Assembly (NCBI RefSeq): GCF_903772925.1
Contig: NZ_LR812090.1
Location: 3,777,730-3,841,729, forward strand
DNA: 64,000 bases
Direction of reading: 5' to 3'
DNA from: Alteromonas macleodii
GTDB taxonomy: Bacteria > Pseudomonadota > Gammaproteobacteria > Enterobacterales > Alteromonadaceae
Shown in pieces: positions 1 through 9,574 of this stretch. The position numbers were made by a program, and so were the translations under genes. Under the pieces are notes generated by a model that saw nothing but the letters and a program-made list of their open reading frames with translations, was not told the DNA's origin and ran no database searches. The stretch's first letter is position 1. Each line of letters opens with the position of its first letter.

Positions 1-852
1 ATAGTTGGTAGTGGTAACGCCATCTAAGCTGGCAAGACCGTTTTCGAATACAAGTTGCTCGCCTTGATTAGCATTGAAGAAGTTAAGTCCGGCTTTAAAG
101 CCACCTTCAAATTCCAAGGTACCTTGCAAGCGGTAGTTGTAGCCGCGATCTTCCTGAAAAGCTTCACCAAAGCTTGACGTAGTCATGTGACCCGCCACAT
201 TGTATGAACGAAGAATGCCGTTATCGAATGTTTCGGTGTAGCTTAGCTGAATACCGTTTTCGGCAGTGGCGTAGTCGTTAATGCCGTTACCGATAAGTGC
301 GTTACCTTGGTTGTCCGCACCGTCTTGGAAACCTTTAAATTGGAAAGGAGAAGCACCTATGTTGCCCACGCGTAAAATAAGGCTAGCGTTCTCTTTTTCA
401 TAACCAGTCAAACCAAGCATATCAAACTCGACACCAGCAAAATCTTGGTGGAATGAGAAGTCTCTGTCGCCATTATTACCGAAGTCATTAGGCTCTTCAG
501 CGATATCAATATCGGCAGTTATGTTTTCGGTAATTTTGAACTAAAACATTAAGTTCACGCGAAGACGACCGAAGCCATCTGACTGAGTTTCATCTTCTGG
601 ACGAAACGCACCATCTTTGGCTTGGATAGCTTGATAATTCTGCATAGCTAAGAAGTTAACTTGCACTCGACCATCAAGAAATTCATTGGGTTCACTGGGT
701 GGTACGTACATTGGCTTTTCTTGGCTAAGTTCTTGCGCCATACCTAACGTTGGCACAGTGGCAGCCATTACAGCGGCAGCGATCAGACTTAAAGATGCTC
801 GTTTAGCGCACTGAGTTGATTGCGTCACGTGTTTCGTTGTGTCAAGTCCCAT
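1..852 (-). pseudogene. Porin-like outer-membrane protein, interrupted by an in-frame TAG; runs off the left edge
   Basis: The gene starts at the ATG at 852, with AGAGGG about 6 nt upstream. It encodes a signal peptide ending near TLGMAQ and then a stretch typical of an outer-membrane barrel (GRVQVNFLAMQNYQ). After 103 codons an in-frame TAG occurs at 541-543 (minus strand). The same frame then stays open for all 180 remaining codons to the window edge and keeps a barrel-like composition (for example GYEKENASLILRVGN and YNYRLQGTLEFEGG). No frameshift is needed, so one substitution, such as CAG (Gln) to TAG, would restore it. The gene is therefore a fresh nonsense mutant, an assembly error or a readthrough case. 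The substrate is not recognisable and the C-terminus lies outside the window. Confidence 0.75.
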
Positions 853-1378
853 TATGAACCCTCTTTTATTCTTTGGTAATTGTGTGGAGTGTAATTTTTG
901 AAGAGTCTTCGTATCTTGGAGAAATCGGGAAAAACATAACGGAAACCCAATTGCTCACACAAAGATCAAATGCTCAACATGTGAGAATATGACCACTGTT
1001 TGTTATCCCCGTCAACCAAAAATTTAACAAGTTTTTATCAATACATAGCAACAAAACTATAAATACATGATTTTAATGAATTTTGGTTTGTTAACTTTGA
1101 TTGTAAATTTTCTAAATTTAATAAAAAGTAAAATCACTTTTTACACACCCTTACCTTTAAAGGCTATCAAAATGGTTATTTCTTATTACAAATAATGAAC
1201 AAACAAAGCAAGGACAATCAAAAGAACATAGCAAGAGCATTTGCGCCATATTGAGATTATCGGGAAGCATCGCTAAATTTTGTACTGCTGTCGTATCTAG
1301 GCGAGGATGAGTGGGTAGATAAAAGCGGGTATGCCATACTGGGCTCGTTCCGCTCTTGAACCGGCCAGAAGGTGATTT
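853..1378. other. Intergenic, AT-rich, divergent promoter region
   Basis: This 526-bp gap lies between the leftward porin-like gene and the rightward hydrolase and must hold both promoters. It is very AT-rich around 1030-1200. I see no ORF with coding character, no strong hairpin and no convincing operator. Confidence 0.5.
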
Positions 1379-2407
1379 ATGCTCAAAAATGTAAAGGTAT
1401 TGCTAATTCATGGCATGCTGACATTGTTACTCTTTTCAAATGTCTCTCTTGCACTGGGAACCGACGCCAACTCGCTAGCCCGTCCCACATTTGATAAACG
1501 CTTGAGCACGGTGGAATATCCATTCGATGTAAAAATGTTTAGCTTCTCTTCACAGGGAAACGACCTAGAAATGGCCTATATGTTTTTGCCTCCCAAAGAG
1601 GAAAAGCCTGTGGTAACGCTTTTTCATGGGAAAAATTTTAACGGAGCTTACTGGGAAAGTACGGCGCGTCTTCTGCAAAATCAGGGCTACGGCGTTCTTA
1701 TTCCCGACCAAATAGGCTTTGGAAAATCGTCTAAACCTACCCAATATCAATACAGTTTTGCCACGCTTGCGAACAATACGCGACAATTAATGCAGTCTTT
1801 AAACATCGAGAAAAGTATTATTGTAGGGCACTCCATGGGCGGCATGTTAGCTACGCGATTTGCATTGCTTTCCCCCGACACAAGCGAAAGCCTTATTTTG
1901 ATAAACCCCATAGGTTTAGAAAACTACTTGCTGTATGAAAGTTACACCGACATTGAAACGGTATACCAAAGTGAGCTTAAGAAAACGCCAGAAATGATCG
2001 TTAATTATCAAACAAAAAACTATTACGACGGTGCGTGGAACAACACTTATGCCGAGCATGCCGAGTTTTTACAAGGGTGGATAAACGGCCCAGATTGGGA
2101 AACACTAGCACGGGTTAATGCGCTGACCTACGATATGATATTTACGCAGCCGGTTATTGAAGAGTTTGATGATTTAGCCCTGCCAACTACACTAATATTA
2201 GGTACCCGTGATCGCACAGCGCCCGGACGTGCAAACAAACATGACAAGGTAAGTAGAGAATTAGGTCGTTACGACAAATTAGGCAAGGAAGTAAAATCCC
2301 GCAATTCAAACATCCATGTTGTTGAATTAGAAGGGTTAGGCCACTTGCCTCACATTGAAGCTTTTGAGCGCTTTAAGGTGCCATTTTTAGACGCATTGCA
2401 TGACTAA
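1379..2407 (+). CDS. Exported alpha/beta hydrolase
   Basis: 342 aa. The N-terminus (LLIHGMLTLLLFSNVSLA) is a clear Sec signal, so the enzyme is probably periplasmic or secreted. The fold is marked by the oxyanion-region motif LFHGKNFNGAYWE, the nucleophile elbow GHSMGG with Ser about residue 152, and a C-terminal catalytic His in GLGHLPHIE. A cap-like insertion sits between the elbow and the acid residue. The family covers esterases, lipases, haloperoxidases and C-C hydrolases, and the sequence does not fix the substrate. AGAAGGTG just upstream of the ATG supports the start. The gene is apparently monocistronic, convergent with the NHL-repeat gene. Confidence 0.85.
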   Translation: MLKNVKVLLIHGMLTLLLFSNVSLALGTDANSLARPTFDKRLSTVEYPFDVKMFSFSSQGNDLEMAYMFLPPKEEKPVVTLFHGKNFNGAYWESTARLLQNQGYGVLIPDQIGFGKSSKPTQYQYSFATLANNTRQLMQSLNIEKSIIVGHSMGGMLATRFALLSPDTSESLILINPIGLENYLLYESYTDIETVYQSELKKTPEMIVNYQTKNYYDGAWNNTYAEHAEFLQGWINGPDWETLARVNALTYDMIFTQPVIEEFDDLALPTTLILGTRDRTAPGRANKHDKVSRELGRYDKLGKEVKSRNSNIHVVELEGLGHLPHIEAFERFKVPFLDALHD

Positions 2408-2520
2408 TTTCCGCGTAGTCATTTGTTTCTAAAAAACCGATAGTAAACTTCTGGGGCGCGTTTAGGTATTTCTCTTTGCCTTTGCGCCCAAATCCGGAAA
2501 CGGTCATGACCGTCATATAA

Positions 2521-2538
2521 GGGCGTTATTTAACGCCC
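2521..2538 (-). terminator. Small hairpin between convergent genes
   Basis: GGGCGTT and AACGCCC pair around a 4-nt loop and overlap the stop codon of the NHL-repeat gene. The T-run after it on the minus strand is poor, so termination is only possible. Confidence 0.35.
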
Positions 2539-3809
2539 TGAAATACCAGCTTTTGCACTCGTCTACCGGTATTAACTTCGGTGGTGTAAAGGTTTCCTTC
2601 GCTATCGGTATCAATACTGTGTAGCCATATAAATTGGCCTGGATAGCGACCGTTTTTACCTATCGAACCTAGCTTTTCATGAGATTTTCTATCGTAAATC
2701 CAAATACGCCCGTTCATCATATCGGCAACGTACAAGTATTTACCATCGGGTGAAAATGCTACATCAGTTGCTGTACCTAGCCCCCCAGTTTCTGGTCGTA
2801 CGGCAAAGTTTTTAACAAAGCGGATATCACCGCTTTTTTCCCGTTTAAATATTTGAAGGCGGTTGTTTCGACGGTCACATACATAAATAAATCCGTCGCG
2901 GTCTTGATTTATACAATGCACGATATTCCCAAATAATGGGTTTTCCGGATCTATCCCCTGCTTTTGCGGCTGGGTGGCTTGGGACTGATCAAAGTCTCCT
3001 TCGCGAGTGGGCCCTAATGGCTTTTCTCCATAAGCACCAAGCACATGAGTCGCCCTCTCTTTCTCCACATCAAAACTTGCAATGCGCGTATTAATATAGC
3101 CATCGGCAATCACTAATTCGTTGTGCTCAATGTCCATAAACATATCTGCGGGATTGCCCAGTGTATGCAAGTCCATATTGCCGTTGGTCTGCCCTCGCCT
3201 ACCTATGCCTTTCACAAACTCGCCATCAAAAGTAAAACCCACAGACACATGGTCATCTTTGCCATTGCCAGCTAACCAAACCGTGTCATTCTCATCAACA
3301 AATAGCCCGTGTACGTTTACTGGCCATTGATTTACACCGTCTATCGTGGGTGCGTTGCTTTCGCCGCCCCATGCTGTAGCTACCTCACCATCGGGCGTAA
3401 AGCGAATAACATGGGGCGCTGGTTCACAACACACCGCGGTGGGTGGCGTTGCAACAAGCCCTGTATCAGTTTTGCCCAGAGAGTTGGGACGCTGCAATAT
3501 CCAAACATGATCATATTTATCGATAGAAAGACCCGACACCTGCCCCAGCATCCAGGTTTCTGGCAACGATGGCCAGCTTGCATCAACGCTAAATTGCGGC
3601 ATAGGCTTGTTAACTAACGGATAGGTTGTCATAGGGATAAGCGGCGTTTTATTTTCTGATAATGCAGCGCTTTTTACTGTTTCGGTACCCACTGATGGAG
3701 ACATGGCTTGTGGCGGATTGGCAAAGGTTAAACTGCTAAAGAAAGATGCAGCAGTTAGTGCAGTAACACAAACAGCATTTGGATGTATTCTGGTCATAGG
3801 GCTTTCCAT
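2526..3809 (-). CDS. Exported NHL-repeat beta-propeller protein (peptidyl-hydroxyglycine lyase-like)
   Basis: 427 aa from the first start. An internal ATG at 3797 is preceded by GGAAAG and may be the real start, and both give a signal peptide (ALTAASFFSSLTFA). The mature part holds several NHL-type blades, such as GQVSGLSIDKYDHVWILQRP, FIYVCDRRNNRLQIF, KYLYVADMMNGRIWIY and NLYTTEVNTGRRVQKL. The arrangement resembles the propeller of peptidyl-alpha-hydroxyglycine amidating lyases, but bacterial members of this group have no established substrate. Cys-Cys in AVCCEPAPHV may be structural. The protein probably acts in the periplasm. No operon partner is visible, since the neighbouring hydrolase is convergent. 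Confidence 0.75.
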   Translation of the reverse strand: MESPMTRIHPNAVCVTALTAASFFSSLTFANPPQAMSPSVGTETVKSAALSENKTPLIPMTTYPLVNKPMPQFSVDASWPSLPETWMLGQVSGLSIDKYDHVWILQRPNSLGKTDTGLVATPPTAVCCEPAPHVIRFTPDGEVATAWGGESNAPTIDGVNQWPVNVHGLFVDENDTVWLAGNGKDDHVSVGFTFDGEFVKGIGRRGQTNGNMDLHTLGNPADMFMDIEHNELVIADGYINTRIASFDVEKERATHVLGAYGEKPLGPTREGDFDQSQATQPQKQGIDPENPLFGNIVHCINQDRDGFIYVCDRRNNRLQIFKREKSGDIRFVKNFAVRPETGGLGTATDVAFSPDGKYLYVADMMNGRIWIYDRKSHEKLGSIGKNGRYPGQFIWLHSIDTDSEGNLYTTEVNTGRRVQKLVFQGVK

Positions 3810-3945
3810 ATAGGAATGATCGGCAAAGGGTAAACACGTCTAGCATGCTGCAAGTCCGCTAAGATAATTGCAATAAAAAGCGCCAACCTGTATGAGTTTT
3901 AAGCTAAATTGAAAAGCATTTTCACTCGTTGACTAGATGAAGAAA

Positions 3946-3971
3946 ATTCATCCTACCTAGATAGGATGAAT
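3946..3971 (-). terminator. Rho-independent terminator of the PAS-PAS transducer gene
   Basis: A perfect 10-bp stem, ATTCATCCTA with TAGGATGAAT, surrounds a 6-nt loop. On the minus strand it is followed by TTTTCTTC. It lies about 110 nt past the transducer stop codon. Confidence 0.55.
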
Positions 3972-4079
3972 CCAATTTTCAAAAAATATCTTCTTCTAAA
4001 GAATAGAAGCACTTCTGTATTTAACGGAAGATACGTATTTCTAGGTCGCTAGCTATTATAAGGGCGACTAAAACGACGA

Positions 4080-5396
4080 CTAATTTCCTAGGCGACTGGT
4101 AAACTGCCCTACCGCATCGACAACTTCTTTAGCCCCGCCTTGAATTTGCTCAATGACTTCACCCGCTTCTTTCGCGTAATTGAGCCCAGATTGCGCTTTT
4201 TCATCGCCTTCGTTAACAAGGTCTACCGCGTCCGTCGCTAGTGTCTGATTGTGCTTAACCACATTGATAATTTCTTCCGTGGCTTCTGTAGTACGCGACG
4301 CTAACTGGCGCACTTCGTCAGCAACAACGGCGAAACCGCGCCCTTGATCACCGGCACGTGCCGCCTCAATAGCTGCGTTTAAAGCAAGCAAGTTGGTCTG
4401 TTCAGCAATGGCGCTAATGCTGCCTATTATTGTGGCAATTTGTTGAGACTGAGCGTCTAAGGCGTTAATCCCTTCTTTTGCTCGGTCCATTTGCTGCGAT
4501 AGTGAAGACATTTCAGAAAGTAATTCACGAATGACTTCTGTACCTCGTGACGCAATTTGATCGGTGTTGTTAGAAGAGTGGTAGGCGATGTCAGCTGCAC
4601 TGGAAACCGCATTTTCGCGCGCTACTTGCTCAGTAATATCCGTAGCTAGTTTAACCACTTTATACATGCGACCGTGAGAGTCACAAATAGGGTTATAAGT
4701 AGCCTCTAACCAAAAGCTGTTGCCATGCGCATCAAAACGTTCAAAGCGACCTGCTACGAATTCGCCTCGGGCTAGGCGATCCCAAAAATTTTTGTATTCC
4801 ATGGAATTAGCGTATTCAGTATCGCAGAATATTCTATGGTGCTTACCCTTTATGTCGTTCAAACTGTATTTAACGGTTTTCAAAAAGGCTTCATTAGCGT
4901 CTTGAATTACACCATTAAGATCGAACTCAATCGCTGCATTAGATTTGTGTAAAGCAGCGACTAAATCTTCGTGTTCTTTCGACTTAGCGATGGTGCGCGT
5001 AAGATCATTAAGGTTTACCGAGAATTTGTGTATCTTGCCATTAATATCGAAAATGGGCTCTACTACACCACGCAGCCACGCCTCATCTCCGTTTTCACGC
5101 ACAAACTCTATTGCCCCCCAGTAGTGAACGCGCTGTTCAAGAGCATCTTTTAACTTTTTAAAATGAGGAGTGTTACGTGCAATTTCAGGAACAAATTCAA
5201 AGAAGCGTTTACCTTTCACTTGAGACAGAGAGTACCCTAGTTCCTCCTCGAACATCCCGTTGACCGCGTCTATTTCACCACGCTCGTTTAGGCGAAGAAA
5301 AATCATATCTTCACGTAACCCGTCTCGCACTTGCTTGAGTATGTGTAGTTCTTCTTTAAGTGCTTCGTTTTCTTTAACTAAGTGTTTATTGAACAT
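4080..5396 (-). CDS. Soluble PAS-PAS methyl-accepting chemotaxis protein (BdlA-like)
   Basis: 438 aa with no transmembrane segment. A short N-terminal coiled coil ([13 protein letters not shown]) is followed by two PAS/PAC units (roughly residues 25-135 and 140-255; the second contains [15 protein letters not shown] and [14 protein letters not shown]). The C-terminal half is an MCP signalling hairpin whose conserved tip includes [19 protein letters not shown] and [15 protein letters not shown]. The order and length match Pseudomonas BdlA and other cytosolic PAS transducers that sense redox or energy state and act through CheA/CheW. No che genes are adjacent, so its partner array is elsewhere. 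GGAAG before the ATG supports the start. Confidence 0.88.
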   Translation of the reverse strand: MFNKHLVKENEALKEELHILKQVRDGLREDMIFLRLNERGEIDAVNGMFEEELGYSLSQVKGKRFFEFVPEIARNTPHFKKLKDALEQRVHYWGAIEFVRENGDEAWLRGVVEPIFDINGKIHKFSVNLNDLTRTIAKSKEHEDLVAALHKSNAAIEFDLNGVIQDANEAFLKTVKYSLNDIKGKHHRIFCDTEYANSMEYKNFWDRLARGEFVAGRFERFDAHGNSFWLEATYNPICDSHGRMYKVVKLATDITEQVARENAVSSAADIAYHSSNNTDQIASRGTEVIRELLSEMSSLSQQMDRAKEGINALDAQSQQIATIIGSISAIAEQTNLLALNAAIEAARAGDQGRGFAVVADEVRQLASRTTEATEEIINVVKHNQTLATDAVDLVNEGDEKAQSGLNYAKEAGEVIEQIQGGAKEVVDAVGQFTSRLGN

Positions 5397-5671
5397 GGGA
5401 TCTTCCCTGACAGAGAATGGCAGTAATATAATTTGTATCGGCAGTTATTTATCGTGCCTTAACTATAATTTGATAATTGTATGCAAGATTCACAAAGCGT
5501 GATGCTTAAGTTGGCTTTTCAACAATGTCTTATAACCTAGTTTAGTCATGCAATGAATATAGCCTAGACCACATTCATCACTTACGGTAAACCCAATCAG
5601 CTTTTTTCGCTTCTCCCCTGATTTTTTCACATATCTACCTAGCAAAATATAGTAGAAAAACGTCTAATTTT

Positions 5672-6556
5672 TTAATCGAGGAACCTTAAACGATATTTTG
5701 TAACGTTATCTATAAGCCACTTTGTGAATACTTGGAAACGCGCCTGTGAATGAGTTTCTTTATGTGTAGCCAACCAAAATGTACGCTTGATATGAATCTC
5801 GTTTTCAATGAGTCTAACTAAGCCTGGCTGAGTTTCAGCCATAAATTTAGGCAAAATGCCCACCCCTGCACCATTTACAAGCATTTGATACTGCGCATTA
5901 ATACTGGTGCTGCGAAGCGCACTCAATTGTGATAAAGCAGTCTCTTCAATGAACTTTAATTGAGGCGCATACACCAAATCGGGCACGTAACTCACTAAAT
6001 TGAAGGCGGTGAGCTCTTGTAATGTTCGAGGTTCGTTGTCGCTGATAAGGGACTGGTGGGTATAAAGATAGAGGTTATAGTCAGTTAATTTTTGTGTAAC
6101 CAGCAAGCCTTTACTGGGCTTTTCTAACAAGATAGCCATATCAGCTTCTCGTTTGTTCAGGTTTAAAAAGCCGCTGGTTGCCACAAGCTCAATACTAATC
6201 CCCGGATACTGCTTTTTAAAATTGGGGAGTAATGGCGCTAAAAACCAGCTACCGAAACCTTCAGAAACACTCACTCTGATCGTACCTGCCAAATGCGAGC
6301 GTTCATCACCTAATTCATTTTGTGCCTCTAGAAAGTAATGCTCTGCTTTTTCGATATACGTAACTAGCTCACTGCCATGGGTGGTAAGCACATACCCCTT
6401 TTTAGTTAGCTCGAACAACTTGCAATTTAATGAGTCCTCCAGTTTTTTTACACGACGAATTAATGTCGTAGGGTCTACCTTCAAGCCTTTAGCTGCAATA
6501 GCTACACGACCATTTCTTGCCAAACCAAGAAACAAACGCATGTCGTCCCAATTCAC
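5672..6556 (-). CDS. LysR-family transcriptional regulator, divergent from mmsAB
   Basis: 294 aa from a GTG start. The N-terminal residues NWDDMRLFLGLAR are typical for this LysR branch, so the GTG start is preferred over the ATG five codons inside. The winged helix (GRVAIAAKGLKVDPTTLIRRVKKLE) is followed by a periplasmic-binding-protein-like effector domain from about residue 90. It is transcribed away from mmsA with only 98 bp between start codons. By the usual LysR arrangement it probably controls mmsAB, but this is an inference from position. The effector is unknown. Confidence 0.85.
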   Translation of the reverse strand: MNWDDMRLFLGLARNGRVAIAAKGLKVDPTTLIRRVKKLEDSLNCKLFELTKKGYVLTTHGSELVTYIEKAEHYFLEAQNELGDERSHLAGTIRVSVSEGFGSWFLAPLLPNFKKQYPGISIELVATSGFLNLNKREADMAILLEKPSKGLLVTQKLTDYNLYLYTHQSLISDNEPRTLQELTAFNLVSYVPDLVYAPQLKFIEETALSQLSALRSTSINAQYQMLVNGAGVGILPKFMAETQPGLVRLIENEIHIKRTFWLATHKETHSQARFQVFTKWLIDNVTKYRLRFLD

Positions 6557-6586
6557 TTAAACACCTGCATTTTTACAGCACCATAC

Positions 6587-6611
6587 TGCAAGTATATGTA
6601 TTGTCTTTGCA
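6587..6611. promoter_or_regulatory. Candidate LysR operator between the regulator gene and mmsA
   Basis: TGCAA at 6587-6591 and TTGCA at 6607-6611 form an inverted repeat with 15 nt between the arms, inside the 98-bp divergent gap. It fits the spacing of LysR recognition sites only loosely, and function is inferred. Confidence 0.35.
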
Positions 6612-6654
6612 AACACAAGGTTTCAATATTGTTAAAAATTACAGGAGCTATGTC

Positions 6655-8154
6655 ATGAGAAAGATTGTTCACTTTATTGCAGGTAAAGATTTTGAGGATA
6701 GCAGCGAAAATACCGCGTCGGTATTTGCGCCCAACACAGGTGAAGTTCAGGCTGAAGTTAGCTTAGCTAACGCTTCAACTTTGGCCTATGCAATTGAAAC
6801 AGCCCAAGCCGCTCAAGCTGAGTGGGCAGCAACAAATCCTCAACGACGCGCTCGTGTTATGTTCAAGTTTAAAGAATTAGTTGAAGCAAACCGCGACCGC
6901 TTAGCGGCACTATTATCAAGCGAGCACGGTAAAGTGTTGGTTGATGCGCAAGGTGATATTCAGCGCGGCCTTGAAGTTATCGAGTTTGCCTGTGGCATCC
7001 CTCATGCGCAAAAAGGTGAATATACCGAAGGCGCAGGCCCAGGAATCGATGTGTACTCCATGCGCCAAGCTCTTGGTGTAGTGGCAGGTATTACGCCATT
7101 TAACTTCCCGGCTATGATCCCAATGTGGATGTTTGGTGTGGCAATTGCCTGCGGTAACGCGTTCATTTTAAAGCCATCAGAGCGCGATCCGTCAGTACCT
7201 GTTGAACTGGCAAAGCTTATGATTGAAGCCGGCCTTCCAGCAGGTGTGCTTAACGTTGTACACGGTAACAAAGAAGTGGTTGATGGTATTTTAGACCATC
7301 AAACTATCAAGGCTGTGAGTTTTGTAGGCTCTTCTGATATCGCAAACTACGTTTACGAGCGTGGTGCGCGTGCTGGAAAGCGCGTTCAAGCTATGGGCGG
7401 CGCGAAAAACCACGGCATAGTAATGCCTGACGCAGATCTAGATCAGGTGGTAACCGACTTAGTGGGCGCTGCATACGGCAGTGCCGGTGAACGCTGTATG
7501 GCGCTGCCGGTTGTCGTGCCTGTTGGCGATGAAACCGCTGAGAAACTAAAAGCCAAGCTAATACCGGCTATTAAAGACATTATGGTAAGCCATAGTGAAG
7601 ATCCTAACGCCCATTATGGCCCTGTAGTTACTGCTGCTCACAAAGAGCGCGTGGAAGGCTATATCGACCTCTGCATAGAAGAAGGTGCTGAGCTTGTTTA
7701 CGACGGTAGAACCAGCCAAATTCCCAGCGACAGCCAGGGCTACTTCATCGGACCAACCTTCTTCGACCACGTGACCAAAGACATGCGCTCATATAAAGAA
7801 GAGATTTTTGGTCCAGTGCTTCAAATGGTGCGCGCGAAAGATTTCAACGAAGCGGTTAACTTAGCAAGCGACCACCAATACGGTAATGGTGTTGCTATGT
7901 ACACCCGTAACGGTCATGCGGCGCGCGAATTTGCGCAACGTGTAAACGTGGGCATGGTTGGGATTAACGTGCCTATTCCTGTGCCAGTTGCCTACCACAC
8001 TTTTGGGGGCTGGAAGCGCTCTGCATTTGGGGATACCAATCAACATGGTATGGAAGGAGTGAAATTCTGGACCAAGATTAAAACCATTACGCAGCGCTGG
8101 CCTGATGGCTCAGATACGAACGACAACGCCTTTGTTATTCCAACCATGGGCTAA
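6655..8154 (+). CDS. mmsA: Methylmalonate-semialdehyde dehydrogenase (CoA-acylating)
   Basis: 499 aa, starting at the ATG at 6655 because AGGAG lies 8 nt before it; the longer open frame from 6517 has no such site. It belongs to the aldehyde dehydrogenase superfamily: MGGAKNHGIVMPDADL is the family block of the MMSDH branch, and the catalytic Cys (about residue 281) sits in GSAGERCMALPV. The family oxidises methylmalonate or malonate semialdehyde to propionyl-CoA or acetyl-CoA with NAD+ and CoA, in valine, myo-inositol or beta-alanine breakdown. The downstream mmsB, 14 nt away, points to valine catabolism. Confidence 0.95.
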   Translation: MRKIVHFIAGKDFEDSSENTASVFAPNTGEVQAEVSLANASTLAYAIETAQAAQAEWAATNPQRRARVMFKFKELVEANRDRLAALLSSEHGKVLVDAQGDIQRGLEVIEFACGIPHAQKGEYTEGAGPGIDVYSMRQALGVVAGITPFNFPAMIPMWMFGVAIACGNAFILKPSERDPSVPVELAKLMIEAGLPAGVLNVVHGNKEVVDGILDHQTIKAVSFVGSSDIANYVYERGARAGKRVQAMGGAKNHGIVMPDADLDQVVTDLVGAAYGSAGERCMALPVVVPVGDETAEKLKAKLIPAIKDIMVSHSEDPNAHYGPVVTAAHKERVEGYIDLCIEEGAELVYDGRTSQIPSDSQGYFIGPTFFDHVTKDMRSYKEEIFGPVLQMVRAKDFNEAVNLASDHQYGNGVAMYTRNGHAAREFAQRVNVGMVGINVPIPVPVAYHTFGGWKRSAFGDTNQHGMEGVKFWTKIKTITQRWPDGSDTNDNAFVIPTMG

Positions 8155-8168
8155 GTGAGGAGACTATT

Positions 8169-9044
8169 ATGACCACAGTTGCATTTATTGGCCTAGGTAA
8201 TATGGGCTCAGGGATGGCAGATAACCTGGTTAAGAACGATTACAACGTATTGGCTTTTGACTTAAGCGAAGCGGCGCTGACCAAAGCCAAAGAAGCAGGC
8301 TGCACTATTGCGAAAAGTACAGAGCAAGCTGCTGCTGAGGCCGACATCGTTATCACTATGTTACCAGCAGGCAAGCACGTAAAAGATATCTATTCAAATC
8401 AGATCTTGGCTTCTGTCCGCGAAGGCACCTTGCTTATTGATTGCTCCACCATCGACGTAGAAACGGCGAAGAGTGTGTCAGAACTGGCAGAGAAAAAAGG
8501 CCTTAAAATGCTGGATGCGCCAGTTTCTGGTGGTGTTGCAGCGGCTGCGGGCGGCACACTCACGTTTATGGTGGGTGGCGACGCTGATCCCTTTGACAAA
8601 GCGCAAGGCGTACTTAGCGCAATGGGCAAAAAAATTGTTCATGCGGGCGGCCATGGTGCGGGACAAGCAGCGAAGATTTGTAACAACATGTTACTTGGCG
8701 CGACCATGATTGCGACGTGTGAAAGCTTCCAGCTGGCACAAAAACTTGGCTTAGATGCGCAAGTGTTCTTCGATATCGCGTCAAATGCCTCGGGACAGAC
8801 ATGGTCAATGACCACCTACTGCCCTGTAAAAGGTGTAGGGCCACAAAGCCCTGCTGATAACGATTTTGCTGGCGGTTTCGCTTCGGCGCTTATGCTCAAA
8901 GACTTGGGGCTGGCCATGCAGGGCGCGAAGGGCGTCAACGCGCAAGTACCTATGGGTGAGCTTGCTGCAAAGTGGTTTGAAATGCATTGCGAAGAAGGCA
9001 ATGCAGGGATGGATTTCTCTTCGATAATCAACCGATTAGCATAG
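8169..9044 (+). CDS. mmsB: 3-hydroxyisobutyrate dehydrogenase
   Basis: 291 aa, the usual family length. The N-terminal Rossmann motif is GLGNMGSGMADNL. The substrate-binding signature is DAPVSGGVAAAAGGTLTFMVGG, and the catalytic Lys (about residue 169) lies in GAGQAAKICNNMLLG. It oxidises 3-hydroxyisobutyrate to methylmalonate semialdehyde with NAD+, and MmsA then uses that product. It shares an operon with mmsA and is closed by a strong terminator about 60 nt downstream. Confidence 0.95.
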   Translation: MTTVAFIGLGNMGSGMADNLVKNDYNVLAFDLSEAALTKAKEAGCTIAKSTEQAAAEADIVITMLPAGKHVKDIYSNQILASVREGTLLIDCSTIDVETAKSVSELAEKKGLKMLDAPVSGGVAAAAGGTLTFMVGGDADPFDKAQGVLSAMGKKIVHAGGHGAGQAAKICNNMLLGATMIATCESFQLAQKLGLDAQVFFDIASNASGQTWSMTTYCPVKGVGPQSPADNDFAGGFASALMLKDLGLAMQGAKGVNAQVPMGELAAKWFEMHCEEGNAGMDFSSIINRLA

Positions 9045-9103
9045 TAAAAAGCCAATATTTCTCCGACGGCTACTTTCCCTCAGAAAAGGTGGCCTTCTTT
9101 TTA

Positions 9104-9136
9104 AGCGAGTAAAGGATTTTACTCGCTCTTTTTTTA
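9104..9136 (+). terminator. Rho-independent terminator of mmsAB
   Basis: A 10-bp stem (AGCGAGTAAA with TTTACTCGCT) with a GGAT loop is followed by C and seven T residues. Confidence 0.9.
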
Positions 9137-9574
9137 TCATTTCCCTACCTATCTCGCTTGTTTTTGCGCTGTTGTTACCTCGCTAGTCCCGTACCAAGCG
9201 GAATTATTTCTTTGTTATTTGGTGTTCCCTTTTCATCATCCAGAAGCCATTTTTAGGTGACCTATTCGTTCTCACCAGCTTGAATAAAACGAGCCAATTC
9301 GGCGTTCGGTCTACATCTTGCAATCCCATATTTAGCCTAAGAAATTTACACTGCACTAAAGGGCTAAATTTTATACACCCTTATGCAAAGCGATACTTTT
9401 TTAAACATGAAAATATTATACGTTTTAATGACTTACTTAATTCACTAAGCAATTTCATTAAACACATTGGTTCTTTATACCGCTCATTTAGGGCGCGCTT
9501 TGAAAACCAGGGTGTCGCTAATTTCTAACGTTCAATTTCCTAAATTCAGTAAGTAAAAATAAAAGGAACACACT
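9137..9574. other. Intergenic region upstream of the protease pair
   Basis: About 440 bp with the promoter of the next gene presumably at its right end. An 82-codon open frame here (9280-9528) has no ribosome site, signal or recognisable composition, and I do not regard it as a gene. Confidence 0.5.

Noticed and set aside
9280..9528. 82-codon open frame upstream of the protease pair
   Set aside because: No ribosome site, signal, domain or typical codon use. It lies in an AT-rich promoter region.
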